Shown piece by piece: positions 37,692 through 45,915 of a stretch of DNA of 64,000 nucleotides. The translations under genes and the position numbers were made by a program. Under the pieces are notes generated by a model. The model was given only the letters and a program-made list of their open reading frames with translations, searched no databases and was not told the origin of the DNA. Each line of letters opens with the position of its first letter. The stretch's first letter is position 1. The DNA comes from Mycobacterium sp. GA-2829 (GTDB lineage Bacteria > Actinomycetota > Actinomycetes > Mycobacteriales > Mycobacteriaceae). The DNA lies in the NCBI RefSeq assembly GCF_001499965.1, contig NZ_LQIT01000023.1, positions 62,001 through 126,000 on the forward strand. The letters are read 5' to 3'.

Positions 37692-38868
37692 CGCGGTGGC
37701 GGGCACGTTCGACGTGGCGGGCCGGTTGGCGGAGGGCAGGCCCGTCGTCGACGACCTCACGCGCTACGCGGCGGCGTGTCAGGAGCTCGGTGCGTGCGGG
37801 TACGACCTCACCGAGCGGGTCGAACAGGCGTATGCCGCCGAGGCGGGGCTGGATCTGCACGCCCTCGACGACGATCACGCGGCGCTGCTCGCCGCGCTGA
37901 CCGAGGTGCGGGAGGCGCAGCAGCGTCAGGACGCCCAGTTGTCCGCGTTGAGTGCGGCGTGGATGGGTGCGGGTGCCGACGCGGCGGCCGACGTCCTGCG
38001 TCGCCACAGCGAGGCGTCGTCGCAGGCCGTGGCGGCGTTGGCGGCTGCGGCCGAGCAGGTGGGTGCGCTCCGTGACGATCTGTGGCGGCTGGTCGATGCC
38101 AAGGTGGCCGGTGCAGAGGAGGTCGATGCCCGCACCGCCGGCGTGCGGGGCCAGTGGCGTGCGGCGGCGGAGACGGTCACCACCGGGGTGGGTGACCGGT
38201 CGGCGGCCAGTGAGCTGGTCGACGCCGAGGTGGCGCCGTTCGTCGAGCGCGACGTCCGCGCGGAATGGGTCGCCGCCATGGAGTCTGCGGGCGATGCGAT
38301 GGCGCAGCGTTTCGACGGCGCGGTCAGCGCGGTGCGGGCCGGGGCACCGGCGCCGTTCCCGGAGGCGGGTGGTGGCGCGTGGACGGCTCCTGGCGCGCCG
38401 CCGCCCGCACCGACTGCGCCGATGGCGGGAACAGCGTTGCCGGACATGGGCTCTGGGCTGTCCGGTATGTCCGGGTTGTCGGGGATCGGTCAGCAACTCG
38501 GCGAGATGATCGGCGGGCTGGCGCCGACGATCGGCGATGCGCTCGGTGAGATGCCCGACCCCGACGAAGACCCCGACGAAGACCCCGACGAAGACCCCGA
38601 CGTGGACGAGGAGCAGGACGAGCCGGACGAGGAAGAGGATAAGGAACAAGACGAGGCCGAGGAGCCCGCAGCCGAGCCCACGGCGGAGCAGGAACCCGAA
38701 CCCGTGCCCGATGCCGAGCCCGTGCCCGAACCCGACGCACCCGAACCCCCGGCGCCGACGCCCGCCCCGGCCGAGCCGCTGACCGCACCCGTCGCACCCG
38801 TGCCCGAGCCGACGGCGGGGACTCCGTGCGAGATCGCGGCCGACGAGCTGCCGCAGGTGGGGGAGTAG
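37651..38868 (+). CDS. Large Ala/Pro/acidic protein with WXG-like motif
   Basis: A protein of about 405 residues corresponding by position to M. tuberculosis Rv3439c. The N-terminal half (about 20-230) is helical and holds LSAAWMGAGADAA, which looks like a WXG turn. The second half is a Gly/Met-rich linker, then a PDED repeat coded by tandem 12-base units near 38560-38600, a long acidic stretch and a Pro-rich tail. The start is uncertain: ATG 37651 is used, GTG 37633 is possible. It overlaps the previous gene by 41 bases. It may be a T7SS-linked surface protein; function is unknown. Confidence 0.65.
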   Translation: MPMPTPMPQPGSGDAVAGTFDVAGRLAEGRPVVDDLTRYAAACQELGACGYDLTERVEQAYAAEAGLDLHALDDDHAALLAALTEVREAQQRQDAQLSALSAAWMGAGADAAADVLRRHSEASSQAVAALAAAAEQVGALRDDLWRLVDAKVAGAEEVDARTAGVRGQWRAAAETVTTGVGDRSAASELVDAEVAPFVERDVRAEWVAAMESAGDAMAQRFDGAVSAVRAGAPAPFPEAGGGAWTAPGAPPPAPTAPMAGTALPDMGSGLSGMSGLSGIGQQLGEMIGGLAPTIGDALGEMPDPDEDPDEDPDEDPDVDEEQDEPDEEEDKEQDEAEEPAAEPTAEQEPEPVPDAEPVPEPDAPEPPAPTPAPAEPLTAPVAPVPEPTAGTPCEIAADELPQVGE

Positions 38869-38947
38869 GCGAAAGGGGTATCCGCGATACGGAACTCACG
38901 CAGGGGTGCTCTCGCACTTTTGCTGCGTGCTTTCAGTCTCGCGTCGG

Positions 38948-39988
38948 TCAGGGCAGCAGCGCGTGCAGTTCCTCGACGTACCGCACGGATTCGCGGCGGT
39001 CCGCGGTCACCGGTTGCAGCAGCAACGTGGTGGCACCGGCCTCGGCGTAGGCGGCCAACCGCTCCTTGACGAAGCCCTTGGGCCCGATCAGCGACACCGA
39101 CCGCACCAAGTCGTCGGGCACCGCGTCGATGGCCTCGGCCTTCTTCCCGGCCAGGTACAACTCCTGGATGCGGTCGGCCACCTCGCCGAATCCGTAGCGC
39201 GTCGCGAGGTTGTGGTAGAAGTTCTTACCGCGTGCGCCCATGCCACCGATGTACAGCGCCAGTTGGGGTTTCACCCAAGCCAGCCGGTCCTCGACGTCGT
39301 CGCCGATGGCCAGCGCCGCGCTCACCATCACGTCCAGCGGTCCCAACTCCGGATCGCGTTTGGCAAACCCGGCGCGCAGCGCGTCACCCCACACCGCGTC
39401 GGCCTTCTCGGGGTAGAAGAACACCGGCTGCCAGCCCTCGGCGATCTCGGCGGTCAACTCGACGTTCTTCGGTCCCAGCGCAGCGATCGTGATCGGAATG
39501 CGTTCGCGCACCGGGTGATTGATCAGATGCAGCGACTTGCCCAGCCCGGTGCCGCGGTCGGCGGGCAGCGGGATCTGGTAGTGCTTGCCGTCGAACTCGA
39601 GGTTCTCCCGCCGCCACACCTTGCGGCAGATCTCCACCACCTCGCGGGTGCGGCCCAGCGGCGCATCGAACGGGACGCCGTGGAAGCCCTCCATCACCTG
39701 CGGGCCGGACGTGCCGATGCCGAGCCGGAAACGCCCGTCGGAGACGTAGTCCAGGCCCGCGGCCGTCATCGCCAGCAGCGACGGTGTGCGCACGTAGATT
39801 GGCACCACACCGGAGCCGAGTTCGATCCGCGACGTCTTGGCCGCCAGATATCCCAGCTGGCTGACCGCGTCGAAGGAGTAGGCCTCGGCCACCAGGGCGA
39901 TGTCGACGCCCACCTTCTCCAGTTCGACGACGTCCTCGACGGCTTCGCGAAAGCCGCCCGCATAGCTCAGGAAGATGCCTGTACGCAT
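38948..39988 (-). CDS. LLM-class F420-dependent oxidoreductase
   Basis: A 346-residue luciferase-like TIM-barrel enzyme, probably using coenzyme F420. It starts MRTGIFLSYAGGF, with conserved LGSGVVPIYVRTPSLLAM and RFRLGIGTSGPQV. It resembles M. tuberculosis Rv3520c in length and start. The promoter suggests a leaderless message under a repressor that binds the palindrome at 40005-40016. The substrate is unknown. Confidence 0.85.
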   Translation of the reverse strand: MRTGIFLSYAGGFREAVEDVVELEKVGVDIALVAEAYSFDAVSQLGYLAAKTSRIELGSGVVPIYVRTPSLLAMTAAGLDYVSDGRFRLGIGTSGPQVMEGFHGVPFDAPLGRTREVVEICRKVWRRENLEFDGKHYQIPLPADRGTGLGKSLHLINHPVRERIPITIAALGPKNVELTAEIAEGWQPVFFYPEKADAVWGDALRAGFAKRDPELGPLDVMVSAALAIGDDVEDRLAWVKPQLALYIGGMGARGKNFYHNLATRYGFGEVADRIQELYLAGKKAEAIDAVPDDLVRSVSLIGPKGFVKERLAAYAEAGATTLLLQPVTADRRESVRYVEELHALLP

Positions 39989-39994
39989 CACGAA

Positions 39995-40020
39995 GTTATA
40001 GCACCCAACCGGTTGGTTGG
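39995..40020 (-). promoter_or_regulatory. Leaderless promoter with palindromic operator
   Basis: On the minus strand TATAAC at 40000-39995 is a good -10, and the ATG of the oxidoreductase begins seven bases after it. CCAACCGGTTGG at 40005-40016 is a perfect palindrome, with an extra TTGG after it on the plus strand. It covers the -15 to -30 region, so a bound TetR-type repressor would block transcription. Confidence 0.62.
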
Positions 40021-40030
40021 GCACGTCGGG

Positions 40031-40876
40031 TCACGGCTTCAGCAGCGCGACGACCTTGTTCTCCAGATCGACCGGATCGTCGGAATGCGGATCGAGCACC
40101 TCGGTCTTGGGCAGGACCGCCTCCGGGTCGGCGAAGTCGCGGTAGCTCTTGTCGCCGGTCAGCTCATGCAGCAGGTAGCCGGTCAGCAGCGCGCGGACGA
40201 TCTTCTGCGTGCCCTTGTCCTCACCCGGCATCTTGATCGCGCGCGCCAGCCTGCGGCCCTCGACCAGCCCACCTGCGGTCACCTTGTCGACCGCGCGCAG
40301 CGTCGCCGGCTTCCACGCCCGCGCCAGCTCGACCGCATTCGAGCGCAGCGACATCGGGTCGCCCGGATCCGCCAGGATCAGGCCCGGCATCTGCAGCGTC
40401 GCGGCCGGCTGGATCGCGGGCGGGCGGACCACCGTCGGGAAGAGCGCCGCCGCCGCCTTCAGGCGGCCCGGCATACCCGCCGCGGTGAACACCGCCGCCG
40501 ACCCCCCGAACCCATGCCCGGCCACGCCCAACTTGGTCGGGTGCACGCTGATCTTGCCCGGTCCGAGCCGCACACCCGTGATGATGTCGAGCGTTGTGCC
40601 CAGGTCGAAGGCCAGGTTGAGCACCGACGGCGCGATCCCGGTCTCGGTGTCCGGCGCGGCCGCGACGATGCCCCAGGAGGCGAGGTGCTCCAGGGTGCCG
40701 CTGTAACGCAGCGCACTGGCCAGCCAGTCGTGGCCGAACGCCACACCGGGCAGATTCAACCCCGTCTCCGGCGTGTACACCACACCGGGCAATCCGGCAA
40801 AGGCCAGGTCACCGCGCAGAACGCGATGAGGGCCGCGGCGGGTCAAGGCCTTGAACAGCTTCTTTGTGCTGGCCAC
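40031..40876 (-). CDS. Alpha/beta hydrolase-fold protein lacking the Ser nucleophile
   Basis: A 281-residue protein like M. tuberculosis Rv3438, which also neighbours glmS. The fold is that of dienelactone hydrolase or PET-hydrolase-like proteins (GVAFGHDWLASA, LILADPGDP). The nucleophile elbow reads GHGFGGS, with Gly where Ser is expected, so normal ester hydrolysis is doubtful. GTG 40876 (MASTKKLFKAL) is used; the frame opens a little earlier. It is divergent from glmS. Confidence 0.78.
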   Translation of the reverse strand: MASTKKLFKALTRRGPHRVLRGDLAFAGLPGVVYTPETGLNLPGVAFGHDWLASALRYSGTLEHLASWGIVAAAPDTETGIAPSVLNLAFDLGTTLDIITGVRLGPGKISVHPTKLGVAGHGFGGSAAVFTAAGMPGRLKAAAALFPTVVRPPAIQPAATLQMPGLILADPGDPMSLRSNAVELARAWKPATLRAVDKVTAGGLVEGRRLARAIKMPGEDKGTQKIVRALLTGYLLHELTGDKSYRDFADPEAVLPKTEVLDPHSDDPVDLENKVVALLKP

Positions 40877-40931
40877 GTGACGACCGTAGCTCACCGACTG
40901 CACCCCGGCTCTTGCACTACCCTGGTTTCCT

Positions 40932-42797
40932 ATGTGTGGAATCGTCGGCTACGTCGGGCACCGTCCCGCCTGCGCCATCGTGGTCGACGCGCTGCACCGG
41001 ATGGAGTACCGCGGCTACGACTCCGCGGGTATCGCACTGCTCGACGGCAACGGCGGCATGACCGTGCACCGGCGGGCCGGCCGGCTGGCCAACCTGGGCG
41101 AAGTCCTCGAGTGCTCGGCGCCCGAGACGCTCTCCGGGTGCAGCGGACTCGGCCACACCCGGTGGGCCACCCACGGCAGGCCGACCGACCGCAACGCCCA
41201 TCCGCACCGCGACTCCGACGGCAAGATCGTCGTCGTCCACAACGGCATCATCGAGAACTACGCCCCGCTGCGCGGCGAGCTCGAGGCCGCCGGCGTGGAG
41301 TTCGCCAGCGACACCGACACCGAGGTCGCCGTCCACCTCGTCGGCCGCCAGTACCGCTACGGCGACACCGCGGGCGATTTCGCCGCCTCGGTCCTGGCCG
41401 TGCTGCGCCGGCTGGAGGGCCACTTCACGCTGGTGTTCGCCAACGCCGACGAACCGGGCACGATCGTGGCCGCGCGCCGGTCGACGCCGCTGGTGCTCGG
41501 GATCGGCGACGGGGAGATGTTCGTCAGCTCCGACGTCGCGGCGTTCATCGAGCACACCCGCCACGCCGTCGAACTCGGCCAGGACCAGGCCGTCGTCGTC
41601 ACCGCCGACGGGTACACCGTCAGCGACTTCCACGGCAACACCGACGTCGACTTCCGTGAATTCCACATCGACTGGGATCTGTCGGCCGCCGAAAAGGGCG
41701 GCTACGAGTACTTCATGCTCAAGGAGATCGCCGAACAGCCCGCCGCGGTCTCCGACACCCTGCTCGGCCACTTCGTCGACGGCCGCATCGTGCTCGACGA
41801 GCAGCGCCTGTCCGACCAGGAACTGCGCGACATCGACAAGGTGTTCGTAGTGGCCTGCGGGACGGCCTACCACTCCGGTCTGCTCGCCAAGTACGCGATC
41901 GAGCACTGGACCCGGCTGCCCGTCGAGGTCGAACTGGCCAGCGAGTTCCGCTACCGCGACCCGGTGCTGGACCGCAGCACGCTGGTCGTGGCGATCTCGC
42001 AGTCGGGGGAGACCGCCGACACTCTCGAGGCCGTGCGGCACGCCAAGAAGCAGAAGGCCAAGGTGCTGGCGATCTGCAACACCAACGGCAGCCAGATCCC
42101 GCGCGAGGCCGACGCGGTGCTCTACACCCGCGCCGGACCGGAGATCGGCGTCGCGGCGACCAAGACGTTCCTCGCGCAGATCGCCGCGAACTACCTGGTC
42201 GGGCTCGCGCTGGCGCAGGCCCGCGGTACCAAGTATCCCGACGAGGTGGCGCGGGAGTACCACGAACTCGAGGCCATGCCCGGCCGCGTCGAACAGGTGC
42301 TCAAACAGCTCAACCCCGTCGTCGCGCTCGCGCGGCGCTTCGCCGACAAGCCGACGGTGCTGTTCCTCGGCCGCCACGTCGGCTACCCGGTGGCGCTCGA
42401 GGGTGCGCTCAAGCTCAAGGAATTGGCGTACATGCACGCCGAGGGCTTCGCCGCCGGTGAGCTCAAGCACGGGCCCATCGCGCTGATCGACGAGGACCTG
42501 CCGGTGATCGTCGTGATGCCGTCGCCCAAGGGTGCGTCGATGCTGCACGCCAAGCTCCTGTCGAACATCCGGGAGATCCAGGCCCGCGGCGCGACCACGA
42601 TCGTGATCGCCGAGGAGGGCGACGACACGGTGCGCCCGTTCGCCGACCACATCTTCGAGATCCCGGCCACCACAACGCTTTTCCAGCCGCTGCTGTCGAC
42701 GATCCCGCTGCAGGTGTTCGCCGCCGAGGTGGCCCGCGCTCGCGGGTACGACGTCGACAAACCCCGTAACCTGGCCAAGTCGGTCACCGTCGAATAG
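40932..42797 (+). CDS. glmS: Glutamine:fructose-6-phosphate aminotransferase
   Basis: A 621-residue enzyme making glucosamine-6-phosphate. The N-terminal glutaminase domain starts MCGIVGYVG with Cys as catalytic residue 1 after Met removal, and holds MEYRGYDSAG. Two SIS sugar-isomerase domains follow (ISQSGETADT, PLLSTIPLQV) and the end is DKPRNLAKSVTVE. The next gene begins at its stop codon. Confidence 0.97.
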   Translation: MCGIVGYVGHRPACAIVVDALHRMEYRGYDSAGIALLDGNGGMTVHRRAGRLANLGEVLECSAPETLSGCSGLGHTRWATHGRPTDRNAHPHRDSDGKIVVVHNGIIENYAPLRGELEAAGVEFASDTDTEVAVHLVGRQYRYGDTAGDFAASVLAVLRRLEGHFTLVFANADEPGTIVAARRSTPLVLGIGDGEMFVSSDVAAFIEHTRHAVELGQDQAVVVTADGYTVSDFHGNTDVDFREFHIDWDLSAAEKGGYEYFMLKEIAEQPAAVSDTLLGHFVDGRIVLDEQRLSDQELRDIDKVFVVACGTAYHSGLLAKYAIEHWTRLPVEVELASEFRYRDPVLDRSTLVVAISQSGETADTLEAVRHAKKQKAKVLAICNTNGSQIPREADAVLYTRAGPEIGVAATKTFLAQIAANYLVGLALAQARGTKYPDEVAREYHELEAMPGRVEQVLKQLNPVVALARRFADKPTVLFLGRHVGYPVALEGALKLKELAYMHAEGFAAGELKHGPIALIDEDLPVIVVMPSPKGASMLHAKLLSNIREIQARGATTIVIAEEGDDTVRPFADHIFEIPATTTLFQPLLSTIPLQVFAAEVARARGYDVDKPRNLAKSVTVE

Positions 42798-43678
42798 TGG
42801 CGGCCGGCGTCGGTCACTACCGCAGTGACGCCGCGTTCGCGCACTTCCGCGCGGTGTACCGGGACGGGATGGCGACGCTGCCGCCGTTCGATGCGCAGTT
42901 CGACGTCCCCACGTCGTTCGGCACGGTGCGGGTGTACCGCTTCCCGGGTGGCGCCCCGGGTATACCGGTGCTACTGCTGCCGGGTCGTAACGCGTGCACG
43001 CCGATGTACCGGACGAATCTGCCGTCGCTGTTACCCCGGCGCACCGTCTACATCCTCGACCTACTCGGCGAGCCGGGGATGTCGGTGCAGACCGCGCCCA
43101 TCACCGGTGCTGATGATCAGGCGCGGTGGCTCGGCGAGGCGCTGGCGGGGTTGGAGTTGGACCGCGTGCACCTGCTCGGGGCATCGATCGGCGGGTGGGC
43201 GGCGGTGAACCTGGCGGTCAGGCGTCCCGGGCGCGTGGCCTCGCTGGTGCTGCTCGATCCGGTGATGACCTTCGACCGCATCCCGGTGCGCACGCTGATC
43301 GCCTCGGTCGCGATGTTCGCCCCGGGGGTGCCCGGGTCGGTCCGCCGACGGGTGCTGAGTTGGATCTCCGGTGGCGCCGACGCCGGCGACCTGGTGATGG
43401 AGGCCCGGTTGATCGACGCGGGCAGTCGCGACTTCGTGTTGAGCCTGCCGCCGCCCCAGCCGATCACCGATGAACAATTACGGTCTCTTGAGGTTCCGGT
43501 GTTGGGATTGCTCGGCGGGCGCAGCGTGATGCTGCGCGCCGACCGTGCCGCCGAGAGGGCGCGAAAGCTGTTGCCACAGGGTGAGATCGAGGTGTGGGCC
43601 GAGGCGTCGCACGCGATCAACGGCGAGTACGCCGACGAGATCGCCGAACGCGCGCACCGCTTCTGGGACGGCGTCTAA
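42797..43678 (+). CDS. Alpha/beta hydrolase
   Basis: A 293-residue serine hydrolase. The nucleophile elbow is LLGASIGGWAA, the Asp follows in VLLDPVM or in the later ADRAAE region, and the His is in EASHAINGEYAD. The GTG at 42797 shares one base with the glmS stop. It ends four bases inside the convergent SRPBCC gene. The substrate is unknown. Confidence 0.8.
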   Translation: MAAGVGHYRSDAAFAHFRAVYRDGMATLPPFDAQFDVPTSFGTVRVYRFPGGAPGIPVLLLPGRNACTPMYRTNLPSLLPRRTVYILDLLGEPGMSVQTAPITGADDQARWLGEALAGLELDRVHLLGASIGGWAAVNLAVRRPGRVASLVLLDPVMTFDRIPVRTLIASVAMFAPGVPGSVRRRVLSWISGGADAGDLVMEARLIDAGSRDFVLSLPPPQPITDEQLRSLEVPVLGLLGGRSVMLRADRAAERARKLLPQGEIEVWAEASHAINGEYADEIAERAHRFWDGV

Positions 43679-44109
43679 CGCCCCAGGCGCTCCGCGAGCT
43701 GCTCGACCGTCTTCGTCCAGCCGCCGTGGAAGTCGTCGAAAGCCGTTGCAGGCAAGAGGGTGTGCTCGATCGACATCAGCGTCTCGTCCTCGCCGTGCGG
43801 GACGAATGTGACCTCGACGACGCTGACCGTCGTCGGATCGGGCCAGTCCGAGTTGCTCCACGTGAACCGCAACAGGCGGGGACGGTCGATCTCGAGGAAC
43901 TGCCCGGTGATCAACACCGGTGTGCCCACGTCGTCCACGTCGAAGCGCACCCGCCCGCCGACCTGCGGCTCCACCACGACGTCGACCACCCGGGTCGGAT
44001 GCGGACACATCCAGTCCGTCAACGCTTCCGGGTCGAGCCACTCGTCGAACACCATCTCCGGTGGGGCGGGCATGACCCGCCGCACGCGAACCGCGGGCGC
44101 CTCGGTCAT
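43675..44109 (-). CDS. SRPBCC (AHSA1-type) domain protein
   Basis: A 144-residue START/Bet v1-like protein (VRRVMPAPPEMVFDEWLDPE, GGRVRFDVDD, HGGWTKTVEQLAERL). It forms an ArsR-SRPBCC pair common in actinobacteria, and its ATG overlaps the regulator stop (ATGA). It probably binds a hydrophobic ligand or assists a protein; no specific role is known. Confidence 0.85.
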   Translation of the reverse strand: MTEAPAVRVRRVMPAPPEMVFDEWLDPEALTDWMCPHPTRVVDVVVEPQVGGRVRFDVDDVGTPVLITGQFLEIDRPRLLRFTWSNSDWPDPTTVSVVEVTFVPHGEDETLMSIEHTLLPATAFDDFHGGWTKTVEQLAERLGR

Positions 44110-44438
44110 CGGTCTCGCCGCTTCCGGCGCAGCCGGTCGGCCAAGGCGTCGGCGCGGGTCGACCAGAACTCGGTCTGCTCGTCCATCCACTTCGCGGCCA
44201 TCGCCAGACCGTCGGGCCGCAGCGACAGCCAGTGTTCGCGGCCGCGCACCTCGCGGGTGACCAGGCCCGCTGACTCCAGCACACCCACGTGGCGCGAGAC
44301 GCCGGCGAAGGTCATGGGCAGCGGGGCGGCCAGATCGGTGATGCGGGCGTCGCCGTCGCGCAGTGCCTCGAGGAGCCGACGGCGCGTGGGATCGGCGAGC
44401 GCGGCGTACGCCCGATCCAGCACCTGATCTTCAACCAT
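44106..44438 (-). CDS. ArsR-family transcriptional repressor
   Basis: A 110-residue winged-helix protein. It begins MVEDQVLDRAYAALADPTRR, with the recognition helix in FAGVSRHVGVLESAGL and the wing in VRGREHWLSL. There are no cysteine metal-site pairs, so it is not a metal sensor. The start at 44438 is supported by a leaderless promoter whose -10 is seven bases upstream. It is expected to repress its own operon with the SRPBCC protein. Confidence 0.88.
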   Translation of the reverse strand: MVEDQVLDRAYAALADPTRRRLLEALRDGDARITDLAAPLPMTFAGVSRHVGVLESAGLVTREVRGREHWLSLRPDGLAMAAKWMDEQTEFWSTRADALADRLRRKRRDR

Positions 44439-44451
44439 ATTGTTGACTATA
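44431..44451 (-). promoter_or_regulatory. Leaderless promoter and inverted repeat at the ArsR start
   Basis: On the minus strand TATAGT at 44451-44446 is the -10, and the ATG starts eight positions after it. TCAAC (44431-44435) and GTTGA (44442-44446) form an inverted repeat spanning the start codon and touching the -10, a typical ArsR operator layout. Confidence 0.65.
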
Positions 44452-44517
44452 ACGGGCGGGTGTGTTGTGCTGGCCGTAGTGACGTTCAACGCATCTGTTT
44501 AATGTTCTGGAGGGTCC

Positions 44518-45219
44518 ATGAAGACACCACCGATCGTGTCGGCGCCCGAATGGGAGGACGCCCACCGGCAATTACTGGTCAAGGAGAAGGAGCTGACGCG
44601 GGCGCGGGATGCGTTGGCGGCCATGCGTAGACGGATGCCGTGGATGGCGGTCGACAAGCAGTACGCGTTCGAGGGGCCGGACGGTCCGGCGACACTGCTC
44701 GACCTGTTCGCCGGGCGCCGCCAGCTGATCGTCTACCGCGCCTTCATCGATCCCGGAGTGGACGACTGGCCCGAACACGGCTGCGTGGGGTGTTCGTTGA
44801 TGGCCGACCACATCGGCAACGTGGCCCACCTCAACGCGCGCGACACCACGCTGGTCTACGTCTCCCGCGGATCGCAGGCCGATCTCCGGCGGATCAAAGA
44901 GCGGATGGGGTGGGACCACCCGTGGTACACGTTGACCGACGACTTCGACGCCGACTTCGGCTGCGAGGAGTATCACGGCACCAACGCCTTCATCCGTCAC
45001 GGCGACCAGGTGTTCCGCACGTACTTCATCAACGAGCGCGGCGACGAGGCGTTCGTCAACACCTGGGCGTTCCTCGACATGACCGCGCTCGGCCGGCAGG
45101 AGACCTGGGAGGACTCCCCGGAGGGGTATCCGCAGGACGCACCCTACGAATGGTGGTCTTGGCACGACGCATACGGCGCGCACGCCGGGGTCGAAGGGAG
45201 TTGCTGTGCCGGGCACTGA
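44518..45219 (+). CDS. DUF899 thioredoxin-like protein
   Basis: A 233-residue protein of the DUF899 family with a thioredoxin-like fold (YAFEGPDGPATLLDLFAGR, HGCVGCSLMADHI, LVYVSRGSQADL). The CVGC pair near residue 90 could be redox-active. A GGAGG site precedes the ATG. Its last 14 bases overlap the next gene. Confidence 0.85.
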   Translation: MKTPPIVSAPEWEDAHRQLLVKEKELTRARDALAAMRRRMPWMAVDKQYAFEGPDGPATLLDLFAGRRQLIVYRAFIDPGVDDWPEHGCVGCSLMADHIGNVAHLNARDTTLVYVSRGSQADLRRIKERMGWDHPWYTLTDDFDADFGCEEYHGTNAFIRHGDQVFRTYFINERGDEAFVNTWAFLDMTALGRQETWEDSPEGYPQDAPYEWWSWHDAYGAHAGVEGSCCAGH

Positions 45220-45874
45220 AGCAGCGCGCAGCGCCGGCCTCTACCGGGAGTCGCGGGAGCGGATCGCCGGGTTGGTCCGGCCGCTCGACGAGGCGGGGTG
45301 GCGTACGGCGGTGCCGACATGTCCGGGCTGGACGGTGCGCGACGTGGTGGCCCACGTCGTGGGCGTCGCCGAGGAATGGGTCGACGGCAGGCTCGCCGGG
45401 GTACCCACCGACGCGCAGACGGCCGCGCAGGTGGCCCGGTTCCGCGACGTCGGCGTCGACGAGATGCTCAGCGGGTGGGCCGAGAACACGCGCCGGCTCG
45501 AGGAGGCGGCCCGCACCCGCGGGTTGATCGCCCCGGTCGCCGACATCGTCACTCACGAGCACGACATCCGCGGTGCGCTGGACCGGCCGGGCGCCCGCGA
45601 CTCCGCGGCGGTCCGGCACGCCTCGGAACAGGTGCTCGACATCCTGGACCCGCCGGTGCCGCTGCGAGTGGTCGTCGAGGATGCCGAGTACCGCTGCGGC
45701 CCCGCCACCGGTGACGAATTACGGCTGCGGACATCGCGTTTCGAGGCGCTGCGGTGGCGGCTGGGGCGGCGCAGCCGGGCCCAACTGGCGGCGATGGACT
45801 GGTCGGCGGACCCGGCCCCCGTGCTCGACGCGCTCTATCTGTTCGGCCCGGCCACCGCCGACATCGTCGAGTAA
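45206..45874 (+). CDS. Mycothiol-dependent maleylpyruvate isomerase-like protein
   Basis: A 222-residue protein of the DinB/MDMPI family. The N-terminal segment SGWTVRDVVAHVVGVAEEW is close to PGWTVRDVVAHVVG in sequence (here CPGWTVRDVVAHVVG) and supplies a metal-binding His. VTHEHDIRGALDRPG supplies further histidines. Such proteins often use mycothiol. It starts with GTG 45206 inside the previous gene, implying a shared operon. Confidence 0.8.
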   Translation: MPGTEAARSAGLYRESRERIAGLVRPLDEAGWRTAVPTCPGWTVRDVVAHVVGVAEEWVDGRLAGVPTDAQTAAQVARFRDVGVDEMLSGWAENTRRLEEAARTRGLIAPVADIVTHEHDIRGALDRPGARDSAAVRHASEQVLDILDPPVPLRVVVEDAEYRCGPATGDELRLRTSRFEALRWRLGRRSRAQLAAMDWSADPAPVLDALYLFGPATADIVE

Positions 45875-45915
45875 CCACACCGATTTCGCCGCTCGCCCAC
45901 GTAGGGTGTGTGCTC

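Noticed and set aside
38559..38601. Possible CRISPR-like or mobile repeat
   Set aside because: The 12-base tandem repeat is in frame and simply encodes the PDED acidic repeat.
38906..41659. 917-codon open frame across the oxidoreductase, hydrolase and glmS region
   Set aside because: It covers three genes on both strands; its sequence is typical shadow composition.
40917..42650. 577-codon open frame antisense to glmS
   Set aside because: It is low-complexity and His/Arg/Val-rich, opposite a certain glmS; a shadow frame.
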